Counted from the first letter of the stretch, positions 52,581 through 62,372 are shown. The stretch is 64,000 bases of DNA from an uncultured Pelagibacteraceae bacterium (GCA_902526005.1 CABZIW010000002.1:124001-188000), one strand, 5' to 3'. A program made the numbers and translations. Notes: a model not told the origin generated them from the sequence alone.

Positions 52581-52715
52581 TTAATCTTCTTTCTTTTGCC
52601 TTCTTTGAAACTCTTTTCTTTTTCTTAAATTTTGCCTTAGTGCCTCAGCAAGCCTTTCTGTGCTGTCGAGCTTTTTATCCTTTTGCTCTTCCTTCGAGGA
52701 ATTGTTTGATTTCAT
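52581..52715 (-). CDS. small basic protein (44 aa), not in ORF track
   Basis: ATG-initiated [44 protein letters not shown]; overlaps the end of the upstream small ORF in another frame; resembles short alphaproteobacterial RLAEALRxNLRRRK proteins. Confidence 0.65.
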   Translation of the reverse strand: MKSNNSSKEEQKDKKLDSTERLAEALRQNLRKRKEFQRRQKKED

Positions 52716-52863
52716 CTTTATTTAACCCTGCTTTTTTTAATTCTTTGATGAGCTTTTCTTCTTCTTTTTTATCCGTGTTATCAGAAAACTTAGCCTCACG
52801 TTTCTGCTGCTTGGCCATCGCTCTCTCCCCACGTTTTGATTTATAATCGTGATGAATACCCAT
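52675..52863 (-). CDS. small charged hypothetical protein
   Basis: [62 protein letters not shown]; start could instead be MAKQQKREAK. Confidence 0.6.
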   Translation of the reverse strand: MGIHHDYKSKRGERAMAKQQKREAKFSDNTDKKEEEKLIKELKKAGLNKDEIKQFLEGRAKG

Positions 52864-52948
52864 AATTAACTCCATGAATTGCGCTACTTTATACAATATT
52901 TAATGGATTCTCTAGTAAAAACAAGGGACGCTCATTCCCAGTTATCTG

Positions 52949-54118
52949 CTACTCTTTTATGAATAAATCGCTTGAGAAATCTGAAAACTTTTCTGAGCCA
53001 CTTTCTGTAACACGTAATGAGTGACTTGCCTCTACTCCCCAATCGCCAAATTGCATAACAGCAATCATATGAAATGTAACATTTGGTTGTAAGATAGTTG
53101 GATCACCTTTTGATATGTTTATCGTGTGCTCACCCCAATCAGGTGGATAACCAATTCCAATGGAGTATCCAGTCCGAGATTCCTTTTTGATATCGTATTT
53201 ATCTAATACTGCCCAAAATTTTTGTGCAACGTCATCTGCTGTATTGCCTGGCTTTATGGCTGATATACCCTCATTTAGCGCCTCGTTAGTTGCATTTATG
53301 GCGTCAATTTTTTTTTGTTCTGCTTTTCCAAGCAGAACTGTTCTTGCAAGTGGTGCATGATACCTTTTATAAACACCGGCTATTTCAATTATTGTTGCTT
53401 CGCCTTTAAAAAATCTTTCCTGCGTAGCCGTTAGATGTGAGGCAGAAGTCCCAGCTCCAGTTGGAAGTAAAGTTGCTATACTTGAATATTCTCCTCCATA
53501 CTCTGGAGTTCCATAAAACATTGCTTTTTGTATCTCTCCAACTGCATCGCATTGTCTAACACCTGGATTGATAACATCAATTGCAGTTTGCATTGATTTA
53601 TCAGTAATTAAAGCGGCGTTTTTCATTAGATCAATTTCTGCATCTGATTTCACAAATCGTACCCAATTCACAAGGCGCTCACAATCTTTCAGCGTGGCAT
53701 CAGGAAGCCCGTCTAATAATTTTTTATAACAAAATGCCGTGAAATAATGACTGTCCATTTCAAGTCCAATTGAAAGTTTGTCCCAATTTTTATTTTTAAT
53801 TATTTCAATCAAATAATCATAAGGATGATTTGGCCATGTATGTATATATTTTTCAGCGTAAACAATTATATTTTCTTGTGACCAGCAGTTTTGAAGGAAT
53901 GCCCCTCCAGCATCTTGATCACGTACGAAAAGTAAAGGTTCTTCTAAGTCTATATGTATAATTACACATTGAGCATAATAAAAAGACCATGCATCATAAC
54001 CGGTAAGGTAATTTATGTTTGCTGTATCTTGAGAGACTAATAAATCAATACCCTTTTCTTGCATTGATTTTTTTACTTTATTTAGTCTTTCAATATACTC
54101 ACTTTTAGAAAATATCAT
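52949..54118 (-). CDS. M24 family metallopeptidase (Xaa-Pro dipeptidase/ectoine hydrolase-like)
   Basis: 389 aa; NINYLTGYDAWSFYYAQ, GVRQCDAVGEIQKAMF, GYSIGIGYPPDWGEHTINI. Confidence 0.85.
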   Translation of the reverse strand: MIFSKSEYIERLNKVKKSMQEKGIDLLVSQDTANINYLTGYDAWSFYYAQCVIIHIDLEEPLLFVRDQDAGGAFLQNCWSQENIIVYAEKYIHTWPNHPYDYLIEIIKNKNWDKLSIGLEMDSHYFTAFCYKKLLDGLPDATLKDCERLVNWVRFVKSDAEIDLMKNAALITDKSMQTAIDVINPGVRQCDAVGEIQKAMFYGTPEYGGEYSSIATLLPTGAGTSASHLTATQERFFKGEATIIEIAGVYKRYHAPLARTVLLGKAEQKKIDAINATNEALNEGISAIKPGNTADDVAQKFWAVLDKYDIKKESRTGYSIGIGYPPDWGEHTINISKGDPTILQPNVTFHMIAVMQFGDWGVEASHSLRVTESGSEKFSDFSSDLFIKE

Positions 54119-55281
54119 TAATCATTAAGTCTTTCTTCAACAAGTTTAGACCAAAATGATGAACCAATGACAAGAAGTTTGTCGTTAAAATCATAATTTG
54201 AAGAATGTAAAGATTGTCCATGAGTTCCTTCTGTTCCATTTCCAATTAAAATATAGCATCCAGGCTTAACCATTAGCATCTGGGCAAAATCCTCAGAAAA
54301 TAATTTTGGATCACAATTTCCATCTACTTTATCCTCTCCAAATAGGTCAGCTGCAACCTTACTTGCAAAAGCTGCTTGATCTCTAGAATTAATTGTCATG
54401 TTTGTTCTTGTGAGGTAATTAAAATCATAATCGACACCATGTGCTTTCGCCGTTCCATCTACAATATCTTTCATGCTGCGTTCAATAATTTGATTGGCTT
54501 CTGGTGACAACGCACGTGCATCACCTGAAATGATAGAATGACCGGGCAGTATATTTTCATTGCCATCAGACTCAAATTTTGTGACTGAAACAACACCATT
54601 CATAGCTGGATTAATTTTTCTCGAAACAATTGATTGAAGAGCTGTTATTATTTGAGTACCTACTGTAATAGTATCAACGCCCATGTGTGGCAAGGCTGAA
54701 TGACCTCCCTGACCTCTTAATTCAATTTTAAATAAACTTTCGCTTGCAGTGATAGTTCCTGCTCTTGTTGCAAAGGTTCCAAGTTCCATACCGGGCAAAT
54801 TATGAAAAGCATATACCTCATCCATTGGGAACGTTTCAAACAGCCCATCATCTATCATTGCTTGAGCTCCCTGAGTTTTTTCTTCATCAGGTTGAAAAAT
54901 AAAATAAACAGTTCCGTTAAAATTTTTTGTATTACTTAGATATTTAGCTGCACCTAGAGCCATTGCTGTATGACCATCGTGACCACACGCATGCATTTTA
55001 CCTTCGTGATTGGACTTATACGTGCAGTCATTTTCCTCTGTTACCGGTAATGCATCCATATCTGCACGAATACCAATACTTTTATTACTGTTTCCATTTT
55101 TGAGAACAGCAACAATTCCGGTCTTACCTATGCCTTCATGTACTTCCAGTCCAAAACTCTTTAAAATATCTGCAACTTTTGATGAGGTTATATCTAAGTC
55201 AAAATTTAGCTCAGGATGCGCATGAAAATCATGACGCCACTCAAGCATTTCCTTCTCATAATTTTGTGTAACTGAATTCAT
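54118..55281 (-). CDS. M20 family amidohydrolase
   Basis: 387 aa; GIRADMDALPVTEENDCTYKSNHEGKMHACGHDGHTAMALGAA, FIFQPDEEKTQGAQAMIDDGLF. Confidence 0.94.
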   Translation of the reverse strand: MNSVTQNYEKEMLEWRHDFHAHPELNFDLDITSSKVADILKSFGLEVHEGIGKTGIVAVLKNGNSNKSIGIRADMDALPVTEENDCTYKSNHEGKMHACGHDGHTAMALGAAKYLSNTKNFNGTVYFIFQPDEEKTQGAQAMIDDGLFETFPMDEVYAFHNLPGMELGTFATRAGTITASESLFKIELRGQGGHSALPHMGVDTITVGTQIITALQSIVSRKINPAMNGVVSVTKFESDGNENILPGHSIISGDARALSPEANQIIERSMKDIVDGTAKAHGVDYDFNYLTRTNMTINSRDQAAFASKVAADLFGEDKVDGNCDPKLFSEDFAQMLMVKPGCYILIGNGTEGTHGQSLHSSNYDFNDKLLVIGSSFWSKLVEERLND

Positions 55282-55291
55282 TTGGAATAAT

Positions 55292-56434
55292 TTATAGTTT
55301 TTTTCTTAGCCAGCTGTGAAACCTTTTAATTTCATACTCTTCAGGCATTAATGTTCCATTTTTTCTTGTTGGATTATGTATGCCTTTTTGATTCAGTTCG
55401 CAAGCTTCTGCATCTTGTTTCATGACTAATACAGCAAAATCAACAACATTTTTCATTGAATATTTTTTATCTTTAAGAGTTTCTTTTCTAAATACCCACT
55501 CTGCCGTAACTTCTGTAAGTTCCTCTGATAAAGGAAGAATACGAACCATTCTTATATGGTCAGTAAATATTGCTAAAAACATAGAAGGCCAAGTAGTCAT
55601 GTAAATGTAACCAGGAAAATCGGTTTGATTTTCCAAGTACTCTACTCGATGACCTTGTGCGCTTCCATTCATTGACCAAGTTTCAGTACCTTTTTTCATT
55701 CCACCTTTGTACTTTGGATCATCATGATGAGTAAAACGTTTCCAGTTTGGATCATCTTTAATATCTACTAACCTTCTTCCATAAATAGGGACTAGGTCAG
55801 ATAGTTCAGGATGAAGGTTGGGACAATGTAAGCATTCACTATAATTTTCCCAAAATATTTTCCAATTACACTTTATTTTTTTCTTCCAGGTATGGCCAAT
55901 TTGGTAGTCACTGACATTCAATTGAGAAAAAGCATCACTGTAATCTGGAAATACTTTTTTTGCATTCCATTTAGCGTTTTTATTCATGTTAATAAAAACT
56001 AACCCATTCCAAACTTTAATTTTTACTTTTGTTAAACAATTTTCATCTTTTCTAAAATTTTTAGGATCAATAATAGATGTAGTTCGTACTAAATTTCCAT
56101 TACTGGCGTTATATGACCATTGATGATATGGGCAAATCAATAAATTTGATTTTAGTTTGCCACTTTTTTCTTTTTTTAAAATTGAACCTCGATGACTACA
56201 TGAATTATAAAAAGCATTTATTTCTCCTTCTTTATCACGAACAATAAGTATATTAAATTTGCTAATTTCAACTGTGTGAAAAGATAAAGGTTTTGAAATA
56301 GTATCCACGTGGCAAACATATAACCACTCTTTAGACAAAACTTTTGAAATCTCTCTATCAAATTGCTTTTGATTGAAATACCAATTTAAAGGTAGAGATT
56401 TTTCAGTTTTTTTTAAAATATATCCTTCTGACAT
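55292..56434 (-). CDS. Rieske-type ring-hydroxylating oxygenase alpha subunit
   Basis: Rieske CSHRG...CPYHQW; mononuclear iron region NWKIFWENYSECLHCPNLHPEL. Confidence 0.92.
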   Translation of the reverse strand: MSEGYILKKTEKSLPLNWYFNQKQFDREISKVLSKEWLYVCHVDTISKPLSFHTVEISKFNILIVRDKEGEINAFYNSCSHRGSILKKEKSGKLKSNLLICPYHQWSYNASNGNLVRTTSIIDPKNFRKDENCLTKVKIKVWNGLVFINMNKNAKWNAKKVFPDYSDAFSQLNVSDYQIGHTWKKKIKCNWKIFWENYSECLHCPNLHPELSDLVPIYGRRLVDIKDDPNWKRFTHHDDPKYKGGMKKGTETWSMNGSAQGHRVEYLENQTDFPGYIYMTTWPSMFLAIFTDHIRMVRILPLSEELTEVTAEWVFRKETLKDKKYSMKNVVDFAVLVMKQDAEACELNQKGIHNPTRKNGTLMPEEYEIKRFHSWLRKKL

Positions 56435-56479
56435 GCTTGTAAAAATTTTATACCCTTATATTGTCTATGACTAGATATT

Positions 56480-58408
56480 ATGAGAAAAATTCATTGGATT
56501 ATTCTACTCAGTACATTAGGTTTTTTGATTTTAATTGGTTCTCTTTATTTATACAACTTATACAATGTACCTGTCTTATCAAAGGAAGATATTCAAAAAC
56601 TATCCGAAGAGGCAAAAGAGCAAAGAGAGAATATTACTAAGCAAACCGTTTTTGAACCATTTGAGTTTAAAAAGCCAAGTAAAAATAAAAATGTATACTT
56701 TGGTGATCTTCATGTTCACTCCAGTTTATCATTCGACTCATATATTTTTGGAAATCGTTACGGCCTAGAAGAGACTTATAATTTTGCAAAAGGTGAACCA
56801 ATGCAGAATATGTTTGGCGAAACAATGCAAATTTCAAGACCACTTGACTTTGCAGCTGTTACTGATCACGCCGAAACATTTGGCCTTCAAGAAAGTTGTG
56901 CTGACCCAGAAATTACTAATGAGTCACGACTTACATGTGAAAGACTCGAGTCTCCTAGCTATCGTTTTTTTATTGGTCTGCGTGATACTTCTGTTGCGCG
57001 ACCACCGGTCAGTATCATGTCCGAAGCAATAGGAGATAAGGAAAAAGAAAAGCGTTTTGTAAGATCAACATGGGATAAAATTATAAAAGCTGCAGATCTT
57101 CATTATGAGCCTGGAAAATTTACAACTTTCGTTGCATACGAATATTCACCTACATTACCTGATGGTGGATATAATCACAGGAACGTCATATTTAAAAATA
57201 ATACAGTTCCAGAAAAAGCTTATTCGCTGTTTGATGCACATACTGCCATTGATTTGTGGAAAAAATTGATAGAAAACTGCAATCATCCATGTGAATTTAT
57301 GACAATACCGCACAACGGTAATAGATCATGGGGATATGCGTTTGCAAATCACACCATAGACAATGATAAATATACAATTGATGATTGGAAACTTAGAAAT
57401 GATAACGAACCGTTAGTTGAAATTTTTCAAGATAAAGGAAGTTCTGAGTGCAGTACATTTTTTGGAAGCACAGATGAAGAATGCGATATTGAGCAGTTTT
57501 ATCCAAAGTGTAAAAAAGAAAATGATACTCTTTGTATTCAGGAAACTTCTATGGCGCGCGATGGTCTAAAAATTGGACTGACCCTCGAAGATAAAATAGG
57601 CTTTAATCCACTTGATTTTGGTATGATTGGTAGTTCTGACTCACATAATTCAAATCCTGGGGATACTGAGGAATGGGATTACAGAGGTCGCACTAGTTTT
57701 GTTGGACCATCTAAAGTGAGAGTGAAGGATGGTTTACTTTTAACTCAACTAGTAAATAATCCGGGCGGACTAGCCGCAATTTGGGCTGAGGAAAATAATA
57801 GAGATACATTGTTTGAGGCAATGCAAAAAAAAGAAGTGTATGCGACCAGTGGTACGAGAATTAAATTAAGATTTTTTCTAAATTTCAATGGTACCGAAGA
57901 ATTACTAAACTCATTAGACCCAATAGCTGAGTCTTATAAAAATGGTCATCCAATGGGAAGTACAGTAATGAATGGTTCGATGCAGCAACCTAAATTTTAT
58001 ATCACTGCTGAGAGAGACACGTTGAGTGCACCTTTAGACAAAATTCAAATTATCAAAGGGTGGTCTGAGAATGGAAAAATAAATGAAGTTGTTTACGACG
58101 TGATTTGTAGTGATGATAGAGATATAAATAACAGAAACAACAAATGTAAGGAAACTAAAGCAAGTGTAAATTTTGAAAATTGTTCTTTCGATGAAAACTA
58201 TGGATCTGATCGATTAGAAGTAATTTGGACTGATACTGAGTATACACCTGATCAAAATACATTTTATTATGCAAGAGCTATCGAAAATCCTACATGTCGT
58301 TGGTCAACTTATGATAGTATTAGAATTGATGAAAAACCTGCTAAAAATTATCCAAAAATTACGCGTGAGATGGCATGGTCTTCACCTATTTGGATAAAAA
58401 ATAAATAA
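56480..58408 (+). CDS. DUF3604 domain-containing protein
   Basis: 642 aa; signal anchor, VYFGDLHVHSSLSFDSYIFGNRYG, AAVTDHAETFGLQESC, GSSDSHNSNPG. Confidence 0.9.
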   Translation: MRKIHWIILLSTLGFLILIGSLYLYNLYNVPVLSKEDIQKLSEEAKEQRENITKQTVFEPFEFKKPSKNKNVYFGDLHVHSSLSFDSYIFGNRYGLEETYNFAKGEPMQNMFGETMQISRPLDFAAVTDHAETFGLQESCADPEITNESRLTCERLESPSYRFFIGLRDTSVARPPVSIMSEAIGDKEKEKRFVRSTWDKIIKAADLHYEPGKFTTFVAYEYSPTLPDGGYNHRNVIFKNNTVPEKAYSLFDAHTAIDLWKKLIENCNHPCEFMTIPHNGNRSWGYAFANHTIDNDKYTIDDWKLRNDNEPLVEIFQDKGSSECSTFFGSTDEECDIEQFYPKCKKENDTLCIQETSMARDGLKIGLTLEDKIGFNPLDFGMIGSSDSHNSNPGDTEEWDYRGRTSFVGPSKVRVKDGLLLTQLVNNPGGLAAIWAEENNRDTLFEAMQKKEVYATSGTRIKLRFFLNFNGTEELLNSLDPIAESYKNGHPMGSTVMNGSMQQPKFYITAERDTLSAPLDKIQIIKGWSENGKINEVVYDVICSDDRDINNRNNKCKETKASVNFENCSFDENYGSDRLEVIWTDTEYTPDQNTFYYARAIENPTCRWSTYDSIRIDEKPAKNYPKITREMAWSSPIWIKNK

Positions 58409-58412
58409 GTGA

Positions 58413-59036
58413 ATGTTACCAAAAGATCTCATCAATAAATACAGAGACTGGAAAGAAAGCTCTTTCGCGCAAGAAAAAGATCACTTTGAAAGACTTGCAA
58501 AAGAAGGTCAGTCACCTAAATACATGATCATATCGTGCGTAGACTCAAGGGTTGATCCGAATGCTATATTCAAATCAAAAGCTGGTGAAATGCTAGTTCA
58601 TAGAAATATTGCTAATATAGTGCCACCCTATAGTCAATTAACGGAACATAGCGGAACAATTGCAGCTATCGAATTTGGTGTAACGGCATTAAATATTAAA
58701 AATATTATTATAATTGGGCACTCAGGATGTGGAGGTATAAAGAATGGGTATCATATGTGTCATGAAAATAATTTTGATGATAACTCATCAATTTCTAATT
58801 GGCTTAAGTTACTAAAACCAGTATACGATAACATTTCAGGCGAAGGAAACGATGAGAAAGTTAAGTACATGGAGAAAGAAAGCATTATCGTATCATTAGA
58901 GAACTTAAGTAAATATCCCTTTATAAATACTGAAGTAAAGTCGGGTGAAATTATGCTTTATGGGGTTTGGAATGATATTGGATCTGGATCTATAGAGACG
59001 TATGATTTTGAGAAAAAAAAGTTTGATTTAATTTAA
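58413..59036 (+). CDS. beta-type carbonic anhydrase
   Basis: IISCVDSRVDPNAIF, HRNIANIVPPY, IIGHSGCGGIKNG. Confidence 0.95.
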   Translation: MLPKDLINKYRDWKESSFAQEKDHFERLAKEGQSPKYMIISCVDSRVDPNAIFKSKAGEMLVHRNIANIVPPYSQLTEHSGTIAAIEFGVTALNIKNIIIIGHSGCGGIKNGYHMCHENNFDDNSSISNWLKLLKPVYDNISGEGNDEKVKYMEKESIIVSLENLSKYPFINTEVKSGEIMLYGVWNDIGSGSIETYDFEKKKFDLI

Positions 59037-59037
59037 T

Positions 59038-59685
59038 CTAATTTAATTTAAGAACTTCTGAAGAATATACAGAATTTAAATACTCCGGATGATCAAGTTT
59101 CATTAATATTGAAGGACCATTTAGAGCAGAATCAGGTGTGCGATGAAGTATACCATTGCTACCACCGGTAAATATTGCAATGTTCCATTTATCAATGAAA
59201 TGTAATTTACTTTTATCTCTAACGATCTTTTCATTTGGTTCACCTGCCTCATAGGCTAGACGGTCAGCATCCTGATTTTGTATCCATTCTGTACCTTGTC
59301 CAGCATAAGTGACCAAAAGACGTCTTGGTACGTTATCAACATGATAACGTCTACACTCTCGTTTTGTCCCAAGCCAAAAGCAAAGTGTATCAGTTTTTTC
59401 AATCTGTAAGAATATTCTGCAAACGGTTTCCATATCTGCAAGCCAATAATTATAAAACTCAGTTGAACTTAACTGGTTAGGAATTATTTCCTGGACCAAA
59501 TTTTTTAAATCTTCTTTCAAATTAATTGAACTAAGAGTGCCCTCAATTCCAAAGTCATTTTTCATTAATTTTTGAAAGAAAGAACCTGCACCCTCAGGTT
59601 GTTCACGCTCCAATATACCTAATTTATAGTCAGTATCCTTGAATTCTTTTAAAGATTCTAGATTGTCAGCTTTAAATAAGCTCAT
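59038..59685 (-). CDS. DUF1826 family protein
   Basis: TKRECRRYHVDNVPRRLLVTYAGQGTEWI; same strand and immediately downstream of znuA. Confidence 0.8.
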   Translation of the reverse strand: MSLFKADNLESLKEFKDTDYKLGILEREQPEGAGSFFQKLMKNDFGIEGTLSSINLKEDLKNLVQEIIPNQLSSTEFYNYWLADMETVCRIFLQIEKTDTLCFWLGTKRECRRYHVDNVPRRLLVTYAGQGTEWIQNQDADRLAYEAGEPNEKIVRDKSKLHFIDKWNIAIFTGGSNGILHRTPDSALNGPSILMKLDHPEYLNSVYSSEVLKLN

Positions 59686-59703
59686 GAAAAATATTTTGTA
59701 GAA

Positions 59704-60759
59704 TTAGCAATTTTCAAATGAAGATGCCATGTCCCCTATTAGATCAAAATAAAGATCTTTTCCTGGCTCCAATTCAGCTCCTAATGGATCTAAAACGGCA
59801 GACTTTATACCAGTATCACTTGCAATTGTTTCTGCAATACTTGGGTTAAATTGAGGCTCTGAAAATAAACAATTAACACTCTCATGCTCAATAACTTCTC
59901 TTATTTCTGCAAGTTGCTTCGCACCAGGCAACACCTCAGGATTTACAGTAAGAGCACCAATTACTTCAATACCAAATCTCTGCTCAAAATATTGATAGGC
60001 ATCATGAAACACAATGTATGTTGCATCACTATTTATTTTTGATCTTGTATTGTCTATTAACTGGTCAAGGTCATTAATAGCATTCGCAGCATTGGATGAA
60101 TAAATTGATTTATTGGCAGGATCAATTTCAGATAATTCTTCTGAAGCAATACTTACAATTGTTTTTGCGATTTTTGGATCTAGCCAAAAATGTATATCGT
60201 GCTCACCGTGATGGTGACCGTGATCATCATGTCCTTCGTGTTCATCATGATCGTCATGTCCGTCAGCGTGTTCTTCATGATCGTCGTGACCTTCGTGTTC
60301 ATCGTGTTCGTCGTGTTCGTCATGATCATCGTGTCCATCAGCATGATCTTCGTGTTCATCATGGTCATCGTGATCATCGTGATGATCATCAAATACATTT
60401 TTTTCTCTAAATTTTAGAAGCTCAATCTGATCGGAATCCATGAGTGTTACTCTTTTTGCACTTGCAGCAATTGAGTCAAGAGGTGTTTCCAAGAACGACT
60501 CTAAGTCTTCTCCGATCCAAAAAACGATATCTGCTTCTTGTAGCATTGTAGCGTGTGAGGGTTTCAATTGGAATGTGTGAGGAGAAGAGCTTCCGTCAAC
60601 AAGCAGATCAGGACGTCCAACACCATCCATAACATAACTTACAAGTGAATGTATTGGTTTTACTGATGTTACAACTTTTGGTTCAGCCTCAGCAGAAGAA
60701 ATAAAGAAGAATAAAGATAGAGATGATAGTAATAGGCCAAATTTATGTTGTAATTTCAT
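59704..60759 (-). CDS. znuA: zinc ABC transporter substrate-binding protein with His/Asp/Glu-rich loop
   Basis: VVTSVKPIHSLVSYVMDGVG, HDIHFWLDPKIAK; charged loop of DDHDEH-type repeats; ATG 60759 (MKLQHKFGLL signal peptide) preferred over the track's upstream start. Confidence 0.94.
   Translation of the reverse strand: MKLQHKFGLLLSSLSLFFFISSAEAEPKVVTSVKPIHSLVSYVMDGVGRPDLLVDGSSSPHTFQLKPSHATMLQEADIVFWIGEDLESFLETPLDSIAASAKRVTLMDSDQIELLKFREKNVFDDHHDDHDDHDEHEDHADGHDDHDEHDEHDEHEGHDDHEEHADGHDDHDEHEGHDDHGHHHGEHDIHFWLDPKIAKTIVSIASEELSEIDPANKSIYSSNAANAINDLDQLIDNTRSKINSDATYIVFHDAYQYFEQRFGIEVIGALTVNPEVLPGAKQLAEIREVIEHESVNCLFSEPQFNPSIAETIASDTGIKSAVLDPLGAELEPGKDLYFDLIGDMASSFENC
60180..60395 (-). repeat. 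degenerate tandem repeat encoding the His/Asp/Glu-rich loop of ZnuA
   Basis: Recurring catgatcatcgtgttc/cttcgtgttcatc-type units on the + strand. Confidence 0.85.
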
Positions 60760-60792
60760 AGTATAATTGCTTTCATTAATAATTGAGTATAG

Positions 60793-60807
60793 TGTTATAA
60801 TATAACA
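60793..60807. promoter_or_regulatory. putative Zur operator in znuA/znuC divergent promoter
   Basis: TGTTATA-A-TATAACA: perfect 7-bp inverted repeat with single central base, matching the core of the known Zur consensus. Confidence 0.82.
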
Positions 60808-60829
60808 AATTTTTAATAGCAAGTTTTTA

Positions 60830-61582
60830 ATGACCAATAATCCAAACGTCCTTGTAAAAATCTCTAACGCAGGGATTCAGAAGAGCGGCAAATGGCTTGT
60901 AAAGGATGTTAATTTAGAAATTCATAGGGGTAAAATAGTTACAATTATTGGTCCCAACGGCTCAGGAAAATCAACAACAGCAAAAATTGTCCTTGGTCTT
61001 CATAAAAAAATTGAGGGAAATGTTCAGACGTTCACTAAAAAGATCTCATATGTCCCCCAGAAAGTATCAATAGATTGGACTTTACCCATTAGGGTTTTGG
61101 ATTTTATGGTTTTAACAGAAGATTTAAAACCTCAAGAGATAAATGATGCTTTGAATTTAACTGGTGTTGATCATTTAATATCGAGAAATCTCAGAGACTT
61201 ATCTGGCGGTGAATTCCAAAGGGTACTACTTGCTAGAGCTATTGCAAAAAAGCCTGAACTTTTAGTTTTAGATGAACCGGTACAGGGAGTTGATTTTGCT
61301 GGTGAAGTAGCTTTGTATGGACTCATTAAGAAGATATCTGAAACATTAAATTGTGGTATTCTTCTGATTTCTCATGATTTACATGTAGTTATGTCGGCTA
61401 CTGATTATGTTGTTTGCCTAAATGGTCATGTTTGCTGTTCGGGTACACCTGTAGATGTGGCACGTGATAAACACTACAAAGAATTATTTGGTGAAAAATC
61501 ATCACAATTATTATCAATATACGAACATGACCACGACCATGTACACACTGCTGATGGAGACATAGTAAAAGAAAATGTTTGA
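60830..61582 (+). CDS. znuC: zinc ABC transporter ATP-binding protein
   Basis: IGPNGSGKSTTAKIVLGL, LSGGEFQRVLLARAI, His-rich C-terminus YEHDHDHVHTADGD. Confidence 0.94.
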   Translation: MTNNPNVLVKISNAGIQKSGKWLVKDVNLEIHRGKIVTIIGPNGSGKSTTAKIVLGLHKKIEGNVQTFTKKISYVPQKVSIDWTLPIRVLDFMVLTEDLKPQEINDALNLTGVDHLISRNLRDLSGGEFQRVLLARAIAKKPELLVLDEPVQGVDFAGEVALYGLIKKISETLNCGILLISHDLHVVMSATDYVVCLNGHVCCSGTPVDVARDKHYKELFGEKSSQLLSIYEHDHDHVHTADGDIVKENV

Positions 61583-62372
61583 TGATTTCTTATTCAGAGC
61601 TTTAATAGCAGGAATTGGAATTGCTCTTGTTACTGGTCCACTAGGATGCTTTGTTGTGTGGCGACGTTTATCTTTTTTTGGTGACACGTTAGCTCATTCA
61701 GCTTTGTTGGGAGTTTTGTTGTCTGTTGCATTTGATCTAAACATATCACTTACAATTTTTACTGTATCATCTTTAATTGCTCTTCTGTTATTAAGATTAC
61801 AGAAAACGACTAACTTACCAAGCGATGCTCTGTTAGGTTTGTTATCTCATTCCTCATTAGCAGTGGGATTGGTAATACTGGGATTTTTATCTTTTATTCG
61901 ATTCGATATTATGGGAGTTCTATTTGGAGATATACTCTCAGTAAATGTAAATGACTTGCTTGCTATTTGGATTGGTGGAGCCATTATTCTTTTAGTTTTA
62001 TGGTTTATTTGGAAACCGTTGTTTGCCTCAACAGTAAATTATGAGCTCGCTGAAGCCGAGGGCATGAATCCGGAGAGAGTAAATGCAATTTTCACGATTT
62101 TGCTAGCCGCACTTATTGCGATTTCAATAAAAATGGTTGGATTATTACTGATTACTGGAATGCTGATTATCCCTACAACAATGGCTCGTAATTTATCTAA
62201 TAATCCAAAACAGATGGTTATTTTATCAATTATTGGCGGTCTTTTATCAGTGTTTATTGGATTATATACTTCATTTGAAATTAACACGTCTTCGGGACCA
62301 ACAATAGTTGTAGTTGCGCTAATTTTATTTATCTTATCATTAATAGGAATCAAAAAAAGAAACTATGAATAA
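61575..62372 (+). CDS. znuB: zinc ABC transporter permease
   Basis: GPLGCFVVWRRLSFFGDTLAHSALLG, VGLLLITGMLIIPTTMAR. Confidence 0.94.
   Translation: MFDDFLFRALIAGIGIALVTGPLGCFVVWRRLSFFGDTLAHSALLGVLLSVAFDLNISLTIFTVSSLIALLLLRLQKTTNLPSDALLGLLSHSSLAVGLVILGFLSFIRFDIMGVLFGDILSVNVNDLLAIWIGGAIILLVLWFIWKPLFASTVNYELAEAEGMNPERVNAIFTILLAALIAISIKMVGLLLITGMLIIPTTMARNLSNNPKQMVILSIIGGLLSVFIGLYTSFEINTSSGPTIVVVALILFILSLIGIKKRNYE

Noticed and set aside
60180-60398. Possible CRISPR-like array because of regular short repeats
   Set aside because: Repeats are in-frame coding for His/Asp/Glu, degenerate, and lack unique spacers.
60096-60417. Two plus-strand ORFs (104 and 75 aa) with His/Arg- or Val/Ile-rich repeats
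   Set aside because: Antisense readings of the znuA histidine-rich repeat; low-complexity artefacts.
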